DNA of 64,000 nt. It comes from Chloroflexota bacterium (lineage in GTDB: Bacteria; Chloroflexota; Anaerolineae; Anaerolineales; Villigracilaceae). The stretch lies in assembly GCA_016191845.1 (NCBI GenBank), contig JACPVF010000013.1:310001-374000 (forward strand), read 5' to 3'. The notes under the pieces were generated by a model that saw nothing but the letters and a program-made list of their open reading frames with translations, was not told where the DNA came from and did no database searches. Shown here one piece after another: positions 21,205 to 29,091 of the stretch (position 1 is the first letter of the stretch; each line of letters starts with the position of its first letter). The translations under genes and the position numbers were made by a program.

Positions 21205-21609
21205 ATGGCCACCATCACTGAGATCGAGGGGATTGGCGAGGTCTTCGCCAAGAAGTTGCGCGCTGCGGGTATCTTCACGACTGAAACCCTGCTGGAGAAG
21301 GGCGCCACGCCCAAGGGCCGCAAGGAACTGGCCGAGGCGACTGGCTTCAGTGAGCAGGTTATTCTGGAATGGGTGAACCGCGCGGACCTGTTCCGCGTGC
21401 CTGGCATCGGTGCACAGTACTCGGACCTGCTGGAAGCTGCGGGCGTGGACACCGTCCGCGAACTGGCCCAGCGCAAGCCCGAGGCCCTGGCCGAGGCGCT
21501 GTCCAAGGTCAATGTGGAGAAGAACAAGGTCAACAAGCTGCCTGGCTTGTCCGTGGTCCAGAAATGGGTCGAGGCGGCCAAGAAGCTCCCCAGGGTCATC
21601 CAATACTAG
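21205..21609 (+). CDS. DUF4332-like helix-hairpin-helix protein
   Basis: ITEIEGIGEVFAKKLRAAGIFTTETLLEKGATPKGRKELAEATGFSE...FRVPGIGAQYSDLLEAAGVDTVRELAQR; RBS AAAGGAG upstream. Confidence 0.82.
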   Translation: MATITEIEGIGEVFAKKLRAAGIFTTETLLEKGATPKGRKELAEATGFSEQVILEWVNRADLFRVPGIGAQYSDLLEAAGVDTVRELAQRKPEALAEALSKVNVEKNKVNKLPGLSVVQKWVEAAKKLPRVIQY

Positions 21610-21612
21610 AAA

Positions 21613-21647
21613 AGCAAAGAGCGCTCATCCGAGCGCTCTTTTTATTT
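21613..21647 (+). terminator. rho-independent terminator
   Basis: AGAGCGCTC-ATCC-GAGCGCTCTTTTTATTT. Confidence 0.85.
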
Positions 21648-21658
21648 CAACAGCGCAA

Positions 21659-21714
21659 CGCCCTTCGACTTCGGGCTTCGCAAAATACGCTCAACCCTCC
21701 GCTCAGGGCGAAGG
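21659..21714. repeat. dispersed repeat family member
   Basis: CGCCCTTCGACTTCGGGCTTCGCAAAATACGCTCAACCCTCCGCTCAGGGCGAAGG. Confidence 0.65.
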
Positions 21715-21717
21715 TTA

Positions 21718-23775
21718 TTAATCCCGCACAGGCAACCGCTCCACCTTGAAGGGCGTGACGGCGGGATCGACGGCCTCGTCGAATTCCCGTGCCGCGAGGT
21801 GACCGCTGAAGACAGCCTGGGCGATGATGTTGGGCGCTTCGGCGTCGCCAATGACGCGCAGGGATTTGAGCTTCCCGCTGGACAAGGCGGGCTGGAGCTC
21901 GCGGTACAGGCCGTCATTGGGAATGCGGTCAGTGACCAGCACCACGGCGTCGGCAGGGAGAGTCGCTTCGGTGGCGGTGATGACTTGTTTGACGGTGACA
22001 GCCGCGGGGGCGATGGAAGTCAGAATATGCTGCGGGAGCAGGGTCACGCCCAGGCGGCGCAGTCGCGCGTGGATCTTGTCCATCTCCAGGGTGAATTGAG
22101 TCCAGTAGGAAACCGAAGGCGCAGGCGTGGCGATGGTCACCTCACAGCTGTTTTGCGCGAGCAGCTCGGCCAGCACGCCGCCCATGTAGTAGTGGTCGTC
22201 GTCGTAGATCAACACGTGGCCTTTGGGCAGCTTGCCTACCATCAGGTCATCGGGCGTAAAGACGCTCGGCAGGTCGCAGCCAGGGACGGGCTGATGCAGG
22301 GCGCGGCCAACACCGTCACGGCGATAGGTCGAGCCCGTGGCAATGATCACATCGGTGGGACCCGCTTCGAGCACGTCGGCAGCGGTCATCGGGCTGCCGA
22401 GGTAGGGAAAGACGTTCTTGTCGAGCTTGTCGATCTGGGTCATGCGCCAGTCGAGCACGCGCCGCCACTCGCTCAGGCCAGGCAGCGCAGCTTCGAGCGG
22501 AACGCGTCCGCCAAACTCGCGGCGCGCCTCGGTGAGGACGACGCGGTAGCCGCGTTGACCCAATGCGCGCGCCGCCTCCAGGCCCGCAGGTCCACCCCCC
22601 ACCACCAGGATTTCCTTGTCTTCCTTCTTCGGCGCGATGCGCTCGGGGTGCCAGCCGCGCCGCCACTCCTCGCCCATGCTCGGGTTCTGCGTGCAGCGGA
22701 TGGGCGTCATGCGCATGTCGGCGCTGACGCAGATATTGCAACCGATGCACTCGCGGATATCTTCGAAGCGGCCTTCCCTGACCTTGGTTGGCAGGAACGG
22801 GTCGGCGATGGACGGGCGCGCCGCGCCGATCAGGTCGAGCACGCCGCGCTGGATGGCGGAGAGCATCGCGTCGGGTGAGGTGTAACGTCCCACACCCACC
22901 ACGGGTTTGGTGGTCAGCTTCTTAACGAAGGAGGTGTACTTCTCCTGATAGCCCTGCTTCTCGAAGCGCGACGTGGCCGAGTCGTTGCTCCAGTTGCTGA
23001 CGTTGACGTCCCACAGGTCGGGCAGTTCCGCCAGCATCCCGATGATCTCCTGCGCTTCGCCATCGGACCTGAGGCCTGCGTCGCCGTTCAATTCGTCGAC
23101 TGCCAATCTGACGGCAACCGCGCACTGATCGCCCACGGCTTCCTTGGTGTCCTCGATCAGCTCACGCAAAAAGCGCACGCGGTTCTCCAGTGAGCCGCCG
23201 TACTCGTCGGCGCGGTCGTTCTCGTGCGAGAGCAGATGCATGGCCATCGAAAGTCCGTGCCCCGCGTAGCAGTAAATGATGTCGAAGCCCGCGCGTTTGG
23301 CACGGATGGCCGCATTGCGATGCCAGAGGCGGACCTGACGCAGGTCGTCCTTGGTGGCAGCGCGGCTTTGCCCTGGCTCATAGCCCGAGCCGCCGACGAT
23401 GCCCATCGAGCGCGGACCAAACGGCGCGGTCCGCGAATACAGGTTCGAGGCGTCGTGGCCGTTGTAGGTCAGCTCGATGCCCGCCAGCGAGCCATGCGCA
23501 TGGACGGCGTCTGCCAGCAGGGCCAGCGCGGGGATGTCGGCGTCGTCCCACAGGCGGCCTTCGATGTACGGGGTCAGGTCGGTGCTGTGGTGGATCTCCA
23601 CTTCCTCGGTGCAGACCACCCCCCATCCGCCCTCGGCCTTGACGCCGCGCATGGCGGCGTGTCCGCGCGGCATACGCCAGCCGAAGCCGTTGCAATGCGG
23701 CACCTGGTAGAAACGGTTCGGCGCGGTGACGGGGCCGATCTGGATCGGCTGGAAGAGGACGGAGAAATCGGACAT
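21718..23775 (-). CDS. NADH:flavin oxidoreductase / 2,4-dienoyl-CoA reductase-type (OYE + FeS + FAD/NAD) protein
   Basis: MSDFSVLFQPIQIGPVTAPNRFYQVPHCNG; CIGCNICVSADM Cys motif; EILVVGGGPAGLEAARALGQRGY. Confidence 0.9.
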   Translation of the reverse strand: MSDFSVLFQPIQIGPVTAPNRFYQVPHCNGFGWRMPRGHAAMRGVKAEGGWGVVCTEEVEIHHSTDLTPYIEGRLWDDADIPALALLADAVHAHGSLAGIELTYNGHDASNLYSRTAPFGPRSMGIVGGSGYEPGQSRAATKDDLRQVRLWHRNAAIRAKRAGFDIIYCYAGHGLSMAMHLLSHENDRADEYGGSLENRVRFLRELIEDTKEAVGDQCAVAVRLAVDELNGDAGLRSDGEAQEIIGMLAELPDLWDVNVSNWSNDSATSRFEKQGYQEKYTSFVKKLTTKPVVGVGRYTSPDAMLSAIQRGVLDLIGAARPSIADPFLPTKVREGRFEDIRECIGCNICVSADMRMTPIRCTQNPSMGEEWRRGWHPERIAPKKEDKEILVVGGGPAGLEAARALGQRGYRVVLTEARREFGGRVPLEAALPGLSEWRRVLDWRMTQIDKLDKNVFPYLGSPMTAADVLEAGPTDVIIATGSTYRRDGVGRALHQPVPGCDLPSVFTPDDLMVGKLPKGHVLIYDDDHYYMGGVLAELLAQNSCEVTIATPAPSVSYWTQFTLEMDKIHARLRRLGVTLLPQHILTSIAPAAVTVKQVITATEATLPADAVVLVTDRIPNDGLYRELQPALSSGKLKSLRVIGDAEAPNIIAQAVFSGHLAAREFDEAVDPAVTPFKVERLPVRD

Positions 23776-23949
23776 GACGGGTTCCTTGGGAATGAGATTG
23801 CCCTCAATTCTAACGCACACCCCTGGTTTAAAGCACTTCACCGCGGAGAGAGGGAGGCCCTTCGCGGTGAAGATTGCACGTACATTCTTATTATAGGGAA
23901 ATTTACGCCAAAATATTTATCAGTTTTGTTGGGCAGTCTGTTCCATGCC

Positions 23950-24603
23950 TCAGGGCTTGATCCGCCAGCGGACTTCGAGCAGGCCGTAGCCGCTCTTGTC
24001 GTAGAACTCGATCACGACGGTATGCGTCCCCACGGACAGGTCACGGACCATATCATGCCCGCCGCCGCCATCCCACCAGGCTTCGATCCAGCTGAGGCCA
24101 TCCACGTACACGCGGCAGCCATCGTGATGCTCGCAGTGAAACTCAAAGTACCCATGCGTGAAGTCGAAGGTCCCCACCAAGCGCAGGCTGATGTTACTGT
24201 CAGGCAGGCCACCGACTCGTTGCCGCAACGCCTGGGACTCGATATGGACCTGATAGCCGCCCTCCGTATTGGCTTCGGCGGGCTGGGTGAAGGTCGCCAG
24301 CGGCGAGCCATTCAAATCGATGTTGTCGAAGACATCCACTTTCCATACGCCCAACGGCACGGGCGTGGAGGTGGGAGCGGCCGCAGCAGGGATCAGGCCA
24401 GGACCGATACGCATCTTCGAAATTCCCCACACAGCTATCATAACCATGAACAGAACAGTGATGCCAGCGATCACGCCCCAGAGGAAGAAGGGACGAGGCT
24501 GGATGGCGTTCTCGTTCCCCACGATGATATTGCCCGTCATGTTCCCGTGGACGGTGACGTGCGCGTCGGGGGTCTCTGCTTTTTTGGGATCTTCGTCGGC
24601 CAT
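23950..24603 (-). CDS. single-TM protein with N-terminal G-rich 'HGNMTGNIIVGNENAI' motif and C-terminal PA14-like domain
   Basis: N-term DAHVTVHGNMTGNIIVGNENAIQ, one TM, then FTHGYFEFHCEHHDGCRVYVDGLSWIEAWWDGG (PA14-like). Confidence 0.65.
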   Translation of the reverse strand: MADEDPKKAETPDAHVTVHGNMTGNIIVGNENAIQPRPFFLWGVIAGITVLFMVMIAVWGISKMRIGPGLIPAAAAPTSTPVPLGVWKVDVFDNIDLNGSPLATFTQPAEANTEGGYQVHIESQALRQRVGGLPDSNISLRLVGTFDFTHGYFEFHCEHHDGCRVYVDGLSWIEAWWDGGGGHDMVRDLSVGTHTVVIEFYDKSGYGLLEVRWRIKP

Positions 24604-24633
24604 CTCGTCGCCTTCTGTCAGAAATCAATCCGC

Positions 24634-25530
24634 TTACTGCGAAACGGAGCGGGCGCAGCGGAAGCCTGTGGTCGGGAGGGCGCTCTCCGTGCCGCCGCGT
24701 ACGCGCACATAGGTCAGCAGGTACAACGGATTATTGTACTTCCACGCCCCGCCGCGCACCACATGGAAATCGCCGTCTGCATCGGTGGGACCTGTCGGGT
24801 TGGGCGGCCATTGGTCGGGCGGATAGGCGCTGTAGTACTGAGCGTCGTGGACATCGTAGACCCATTCCCAGGCGTTGCCCGTCATGTCCAGCACGCCAAA
24901 GGGACTGGCCCCCGCAGCGAAGGAGCCAACAGGTGCGAGGGTCTCGAAGGTGTCGCTGCCGCAGGTCCCGCCCGCGTTGGCCTTGGAGCAATCCCAGTCG
25001 TCCCCCCAGGGGTAGGCGCGGCCGTCGGTCCCGCGCGCGGCATATTCCCATTGGGCCTCGCTGGGCAGGTGCACCTCTCCCGTCCCGCCGCCCGCCCAAT
25101 CACAATAGGACCTGGCCTGCGTCCAGGTGACATAGACCACAGGCAGGCTGCCCTGGTCGTAATACGTAAGGTCGGAGGGCGGGGTGCAACTCCCCTGCTC
25201 CACGCACAGGCGATACATGCTGTTGGTGACCTCGGTCTGGTCGATCCAAAAGGCGTCGAGGGTTACGCTGTGGGCGGGTTGGGCGGTTCCGTCGGGGCCG
25301 CCCATCTGGAAGCTCCCGCCTGGGATGTAGACCATCCTCATCTGGTCGGTCGGGCGCAGGTCGAGGGTCCCCGCCTGGGGCGTGGGAGCGGGCGTTTCGG
25401 TCGGCGTGGACGTAACGGGAAGAATGGGAGGAGTGGTCGCAGGGGTGGCCGTCGGCAGCGCAAACCAGGAACAGCCCATCGTCAGGGCCAGCGCCAGGAG
25501 CACGAGAAAGGGGGGCGTTTGAGTTTTCAT
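24634..25530 (-). CDS. formylglycine-generating-enzyme (SUMF1/FGE)-like lipoprotein/secreted protein
   Basis: MVYIPGGSFQMG, VTWTQARSYCDWAGG, LPSEAQWEYAARG, YPWGDDWDCSKAN, GNAWEWVYD, VRGGAW, FRCARS; lipoprotein-like signal LALALTMGCSW. Confidence 0.9.
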   Translation of the reverse strand: MKTQTPPFLVLLALALTMGCSWFALPTATPATTPPILPVTSTPTETPAPTPQAGTLDLRPTDQMRMVYIPGGSFQMGGPDGTAQPAHSVTLDAFWIDQTEVTNSMYRLCVEQGSCTPPSDLTYYDQGSLPVVYVTWTQARSYCDWAGGGTGEVHLPSEAQWEYAARGTDGRAYPWGDDWDCSKANAGGTCGSDTFETLAPVGSFAAGASPFGVLDMTGNAWEWVYDVHDAQYYSAYPPDQWPPNPTGPTDADGDFHVVRGGAWKYNNPLYLLTYVRVRGGTESALPTTGFRCARSVSQ

Positions 25531-25599
25531 CCGCCCATTGTATGAAAGCGGGCCGTCCGCTTCAAGCACTCTCAATTCCTATTGGATCAAGACCGCTCA

Positions 25600-26289
25600 T
25601 CAGCGCAGGAACACGATCTGCCTCACGACAATGGTATGTTTTCCCTGGGTAATGTCGGTATCTACGGATAAGCCGACCTCGTGGATGGCCGTAAAATCGG
25701 TGTTCGAAAACGCAGAGAGGGGAACCTCGTACGTGCGTTCCGCCCCGCTGGTCTTCAGCGAGCCGCCAGCAGGCGCAGACTGGCCGAGGAGCACGTAATC
25801 TCCGCGAGTGGAGATGTCCTTGATGAACAGCTCGCACTGGGTGACATCGTCGAAATATTCCAACACCAGCTTGATGAATTTGTACTGTGTCAGGTCCTGT
25901 GTCTGCCCGAGGCGGAAATCCACGCCCGAGTAACCGAAAGTCCCATCGGACGGCAGGTCATAATCAAAAATGTAACGCGCCCGCTGATCGGAATAGGCAA
26001 TGGATAACTTCGCCCACCCCTGTTGGACCGCGCTATCCCCCACACCGTCGTAATCATAGATCGTGAGCGGAAAAGACTCGATGCTCCGTTCGGATGCACC
26101 CTCTTTGGGCGAGGCGACGGCCTCCGTCGCGGGAAAGGCCACCTCGGCGCCGAACAGGTTCACCTTGACGAGCCTTCCGCCTGCAGCCATCAGCAGCGCC
26201 AATAAGATCATCCCCGCCACGACACCGATGACAATGGACTTCCAATCGGGCACGAAAGGCTTCTCAGCTGGAGCTTGAGGCTTCGTCAT
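25600..26289 (-). CDS. hypothetical N-terminal single-TM protein with beta-rich ectodomain (carbohydrate-binding-like fold suspected)
   Basis: WKSIVIGVVAGMILLALLMAAGG TM then beta-rich sequence. Confidence 0.6.
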   Translation of the reverse strand: MTKPQAPAEKPFVPDWKSIVIGVVAGMILLALLMAAGGRLVKVNLFGAEVAFPATEAVASPKEGASERSIESFPLTIYDYDGVGDSAVQQGWAKLSIAYSDQRARYIFDYDLPSDGTFGYSGVDFRLGQTQDLTQYKFIKLVLEYFDDVTQCELFIKDISTRGDYVLLGQSAPAGGSLKTSGAERTYEVPLSAFSNTDFTAIHEVGLSVDTDITQGKHTIVVRQIVFLR

Positions 26290-26479
26290 GCGCTACTCCT
26301 TTTCGGGAAACTTGCGCGGCCCCATCTTGTATGACCTTTTAAATTATACGCCCGCCCACACCTGTAAGATCGTTCCAAATTCCGCAGGGAAAGGTTACCG
26401 CCAAAACAGGCCTGGGCGACGGCAGGAAATATGCGGGCAATGGACACTCGCTTCCCGCCAATGGGAAGATCGTCCTCTA

Positions 26480-28603
26480 TTATTTCTTTTCCTGTAGGTG
26501 TCCTATGATAAGCAGAATCAGGGAGATCCCGCCCACACCAGCGGATAAGTCTGGAATCCCAGGGATTCCCAATACAATATCTGGAATAACCAGGACAAAC
26601 GCGGCGATCAAGCCGTATTTGCCTAATCGCGTATAAATGTTGGGCTGGGTTGTCTTTTGAGTCTGGTCAGCGGCCTTTGCCCCCGCCGTGTCTTCACTCG
26701 CTGCCTGAGGCGCCTCCTTGGGCATCTTCTGGTCTGGCCCCAGAACGGGCTTGGGGGCCTTTTTATGATCGGCATACAGGGTGGATGGATCCTCTTTTTC
26801 CTTTGGCGGATTCGAGACAATGAACTCCGCCTGGGCAATTCTTTCCCTTTTCCCGAGGCTGTAGTGACGATAGACAAAAAGCCGCCAGCCAGTCTGGCAG
26901 GCTTCGTTCTCCATGGTGGGGCAGAAATTCAGGGGCAGGTCCAGAGAGAAGGGCGCTTCCCAGTTCTCGCCAGCCTGGAGAGAGACTTTCGAGGCCAGGG
27001 TCTGTTCGCTCCACCTGCGGGCCGTGTGATGGCCCGCCCCCAACAGCACCTTCTCCCACGACACCAGAGCAATGGATATCTTGCTCCCATCGAATTTCTC
27101 CCTGGTGTGCAGATGCAGAGTGCCTTCGACCTTCTCCCCTGGCAGGTAAGTCAATTTGGAAATATCGAAGGCGGCATCCAAAGCTGGGACCAGGCTATGC
27201 CCCTTGGGCGGCGTTCCCTTCCAGGCGGGCGCGGAGACTGGCACGGCAAAATAGGCTTCCCGCGTTCCCAAAATGGATTTTCCCCAGAAGCTGCTGCTCA
27301 TTACCTTGAGCGTGATCCCACATTCGAGATCGACGATCTCGCCCTGGTAGGTCGGGGAAATGCTGGTTGGGATCTGCCAGACAAAGGTAAACGGTTCGTA
27401 ATACCCCTGGTTGAGGTGCCTGTTTTCCATCAAGACTTTGCTGGCGATTGGGATCGTTTCATCGACCTGATCGAAGAATTCCTTCTTCACCTCTTCGAAG
27501 CCCAGGCTCACCTTCACCCTTTCGCCGCTGGTCTCGTCGGTTCGGACTTCGAACTTTTCCTTCTTGAGCAGTTTCGTGAATTTACTCTTGTACTTTTTCC
27601 TGGCCGTAAACTCTACAGAGATACGCTCCACATCATAGGGAAGGCTGCAACCAATCGGAATTTCGACCTGCAGTCTGTCGCCAGGGGCGTAGACTTTCTT
27701 CTGCGGTTCCACCAGGATCTCGGGGAGCCTGACAGGCAGGTAATCCAGGTTGCTCACCCCGTCCACCAACTCACTCACGATCCCGTCAGACTTTCGGCGG
27801 ACCGCCGCGGGAGCCTTCGAACGCGGACCCTGCACAAATCCCTTCATGGAACGGTCGAGGACGGCGTTGGGGTTCCTGGCGATGACCAATTGTCCGTCCT
27901 GGCCGTACACCCACTTCATGGGAGTCTGCCTGGAACTGGCGGCCTTGAGATTGTCGGAAATGTAATCGTATAGTTCGTCGAGCGTGATCTGCCCATTCTC
28001 ATCGCGGTCGGCCAGTCCCGTTCGCAGGCCCTCCACCAGATAATAAGTGAACAGCGATAACCCGTTGCTCTGTTCTTTGGAGCCTTCCTTGGCAAACTGT
28101 GTGGAACTGGTGGCAGTAATGACGGCGCGTCCCGTTCCGCCTGCAAAGGTGGCCTGTGTAATGGGATGCTGTTCCTCGGCCTTGACGCCCTTTGCAAAGG
28201 ACCCGCTAAAACAGCAGTCCAGGACCAGCACCTGTTGCCTGGAATTGCAGCGGTCCATTTGCTTCAAGACGAAGTCGCGGTCGATGGAAGTCGAGCCCAG
28301 CATGCCCGCCTCGGTATCATTGGCGATCAGGCATAACTGTCCCATATCGTCCAGCTTGCCATGACCCGAGAAATACAGCAGAACCATCTCGTCGGACTTC
28401 CTCTTTGCAAAAAAGCCCTCGATGGCCTTGCGAATTTCCTGATTGCCCTGGTCGATCAGTTTCTCGACCTGAAAATCCCCGATCTCGGGGGCGCTGAGAA
28501 GCTCCTCCAGGTCGATGACGTCCTTATCGGGACCCATCAGGGGGGCGAAATGGGCGTCTTTGAACTGGGCGTTCCCGATCAGCAGGGCGTATTTTCTAGC
28601 CAT
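26480..28603 (-). CDS. caspase-family (metacaspase-like, peptidase C14) protein with EF-hand loop, arrestin-like segments and C-terminal TM hairpin
   Basis: YALLIGNAQF; VLLYFSGHGKLDD (His81, codon 28361-28363); VLVLDCCFSGSF (Cys131, codon 28211-28213); EF-hand loop DRDENGQITLDE (27974-28009); PGDRLQVEIPIG / PGEKVEGTLHLHT arrestin-like strands; hydrophobic C-terminus. Confidence 0.88.
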   Translation of the reverse strand: MARKYALLIGNAQFKDAHFAPLMGPDKDVIDLEELLSAPEIGDFQVEKLIDQGNQEIRKAIEGFFAKRKSDEMVLLYFSGHGKLDDMGQLCLIANDTEAGMLGSTSIDRDFVLKQMDRCNSRQQVLVLDCCFSGSFAKGVKAEEQHPITQATFAGGTGRAVITATSSTQFAKEGSKEQSNGLSLFTYYLVEGLRTGLADRDENGQITLDELYDYISDNLKAASSRQTPMKWVYGQDGQLVIARNPNAVLDRSMKGFVQGPRSKAPAAVRRKSDGIVSELVDGVSNLDYLPVRLPEILVEPQKKVYAPGDRLQVEIPIGCSLPYDVERISVEFTARKKYKSKFTKLLKKEKFEVRTDETSGERVKVSLGFEEVKKEFFDQVDETIPIASKVLMENRHLNQGYYEPFTFVWQIPTSISPTYQGEIVDLECGITLKVMSSSFWGKSILGTREAYFAVPVSAPAWKGTPPKGHSLVPALDAAFDISKLTYLPGEKVEGTLHLHTREKFDGSKISIALVSWEKVLLGAGHHTARRWSEQTLASKVSLQAGENWEAPFSLDLPLNFCPTMENEACQTGWRLFVYRHYSLGKRERIAQAEFIVSNPPKEKEDPSTLYADHKKAPKPVLGPDQKMPKEAPQAASEDTAGAKAADQTQKTTQPNIYTRLGKYGLIAAFVLVIPDIVLGIPGIPDLSAGVGGISLILLIIGHLQEKK

Positions 28604-28997
28604 TCTTCTTCAATTCCTTGAAATGCTCCTCGAACAGGGCGATCATCCTGCGTATATCTTCTTCGGACATGGCCGCCGAGAATTCGACTTCCATCTCGAC
28701 CCCCGCCTTGTTGCGGAACTTGATTCGCATGCTGCGCCCCTCGCGCCGCAAGGCCCAGGCTTTCAGGAAACCCATGAAATGATCGAGCATGGTGGGCAGC
28801 AACGAGACCACCAGAAAGCCCATAATGATCTCTTCTGAAGACTTAACCCCATCTGGGGCGGGCTGACGGGAGAATTGAACCTCTTCCACGAGGTCCGTGC
28901 CCCTGAGTTCCTCCCTGAGTTGACCTGTGAGCCGCTGGAGCGCCTCGGCATCCTGGTCTTCCGCGATGACTTGCAAGTCCAATTGAATAGTGTTCAT
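28596..28997 (-). CDS. EACC1-like (effector-associated constant component 1) small protein
   Basis: MNTIQLDLQVIAEDQDAEALQRLTGQLREELRGTDLVEEVQFSRQPAPDGVKSSEEIIMGFLVVSLLPTMLDHFMGFLKAWALRREGRSMRIKFRNKAGVEMEVEFSAAMSEEDIRRMIALF matches my recollection of the EACC1 pattern; stop overlaps the caspase start codon region. Confidence 0.65.
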   Translation of the reverse strand: MNTIQLDLQVIAEDQDAEALQRLTGQLREELRGTDLVEEVQFSRQPAPDGVKSSEEIIMGFLVVSLLPTMLDHFMGFLKAWALRREGRSMRIKFRNKAGVEMEVEFSAAMSEEDIRRMIALFEEHFKELKKNG

Positions 28998-29091
28998 GGG
29001 CTTCTCCTTCGATGAGAATGGGAATGATCGCCTTTCAGGTGTTACAAAAACGCAGGGCGCTTGGGACGGGTGAGATAAGATGGCAGCCAGA

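Noticed and set aside
24634-25530. Diversity-generating retroelement target (FGE/C-lectin fold)
   Set aside because: No reverse transcriptase, Avd or VR/TR repeat seen in the window.
23224-25545. 773-aa plus-strand ORF
   Set aside because: Antisense to well-supported OYE-family, PA14-like and FGE-like genes; composition (H/R/G/A-rich) typical of shadow ORFs in GC-rich DNA.
26657-27973. 438-aa plus-strand ORF opposite the caspase gene
   Set aside because: Caspase strand has catalytic motifs and RBS context; the opposite ORF has none.
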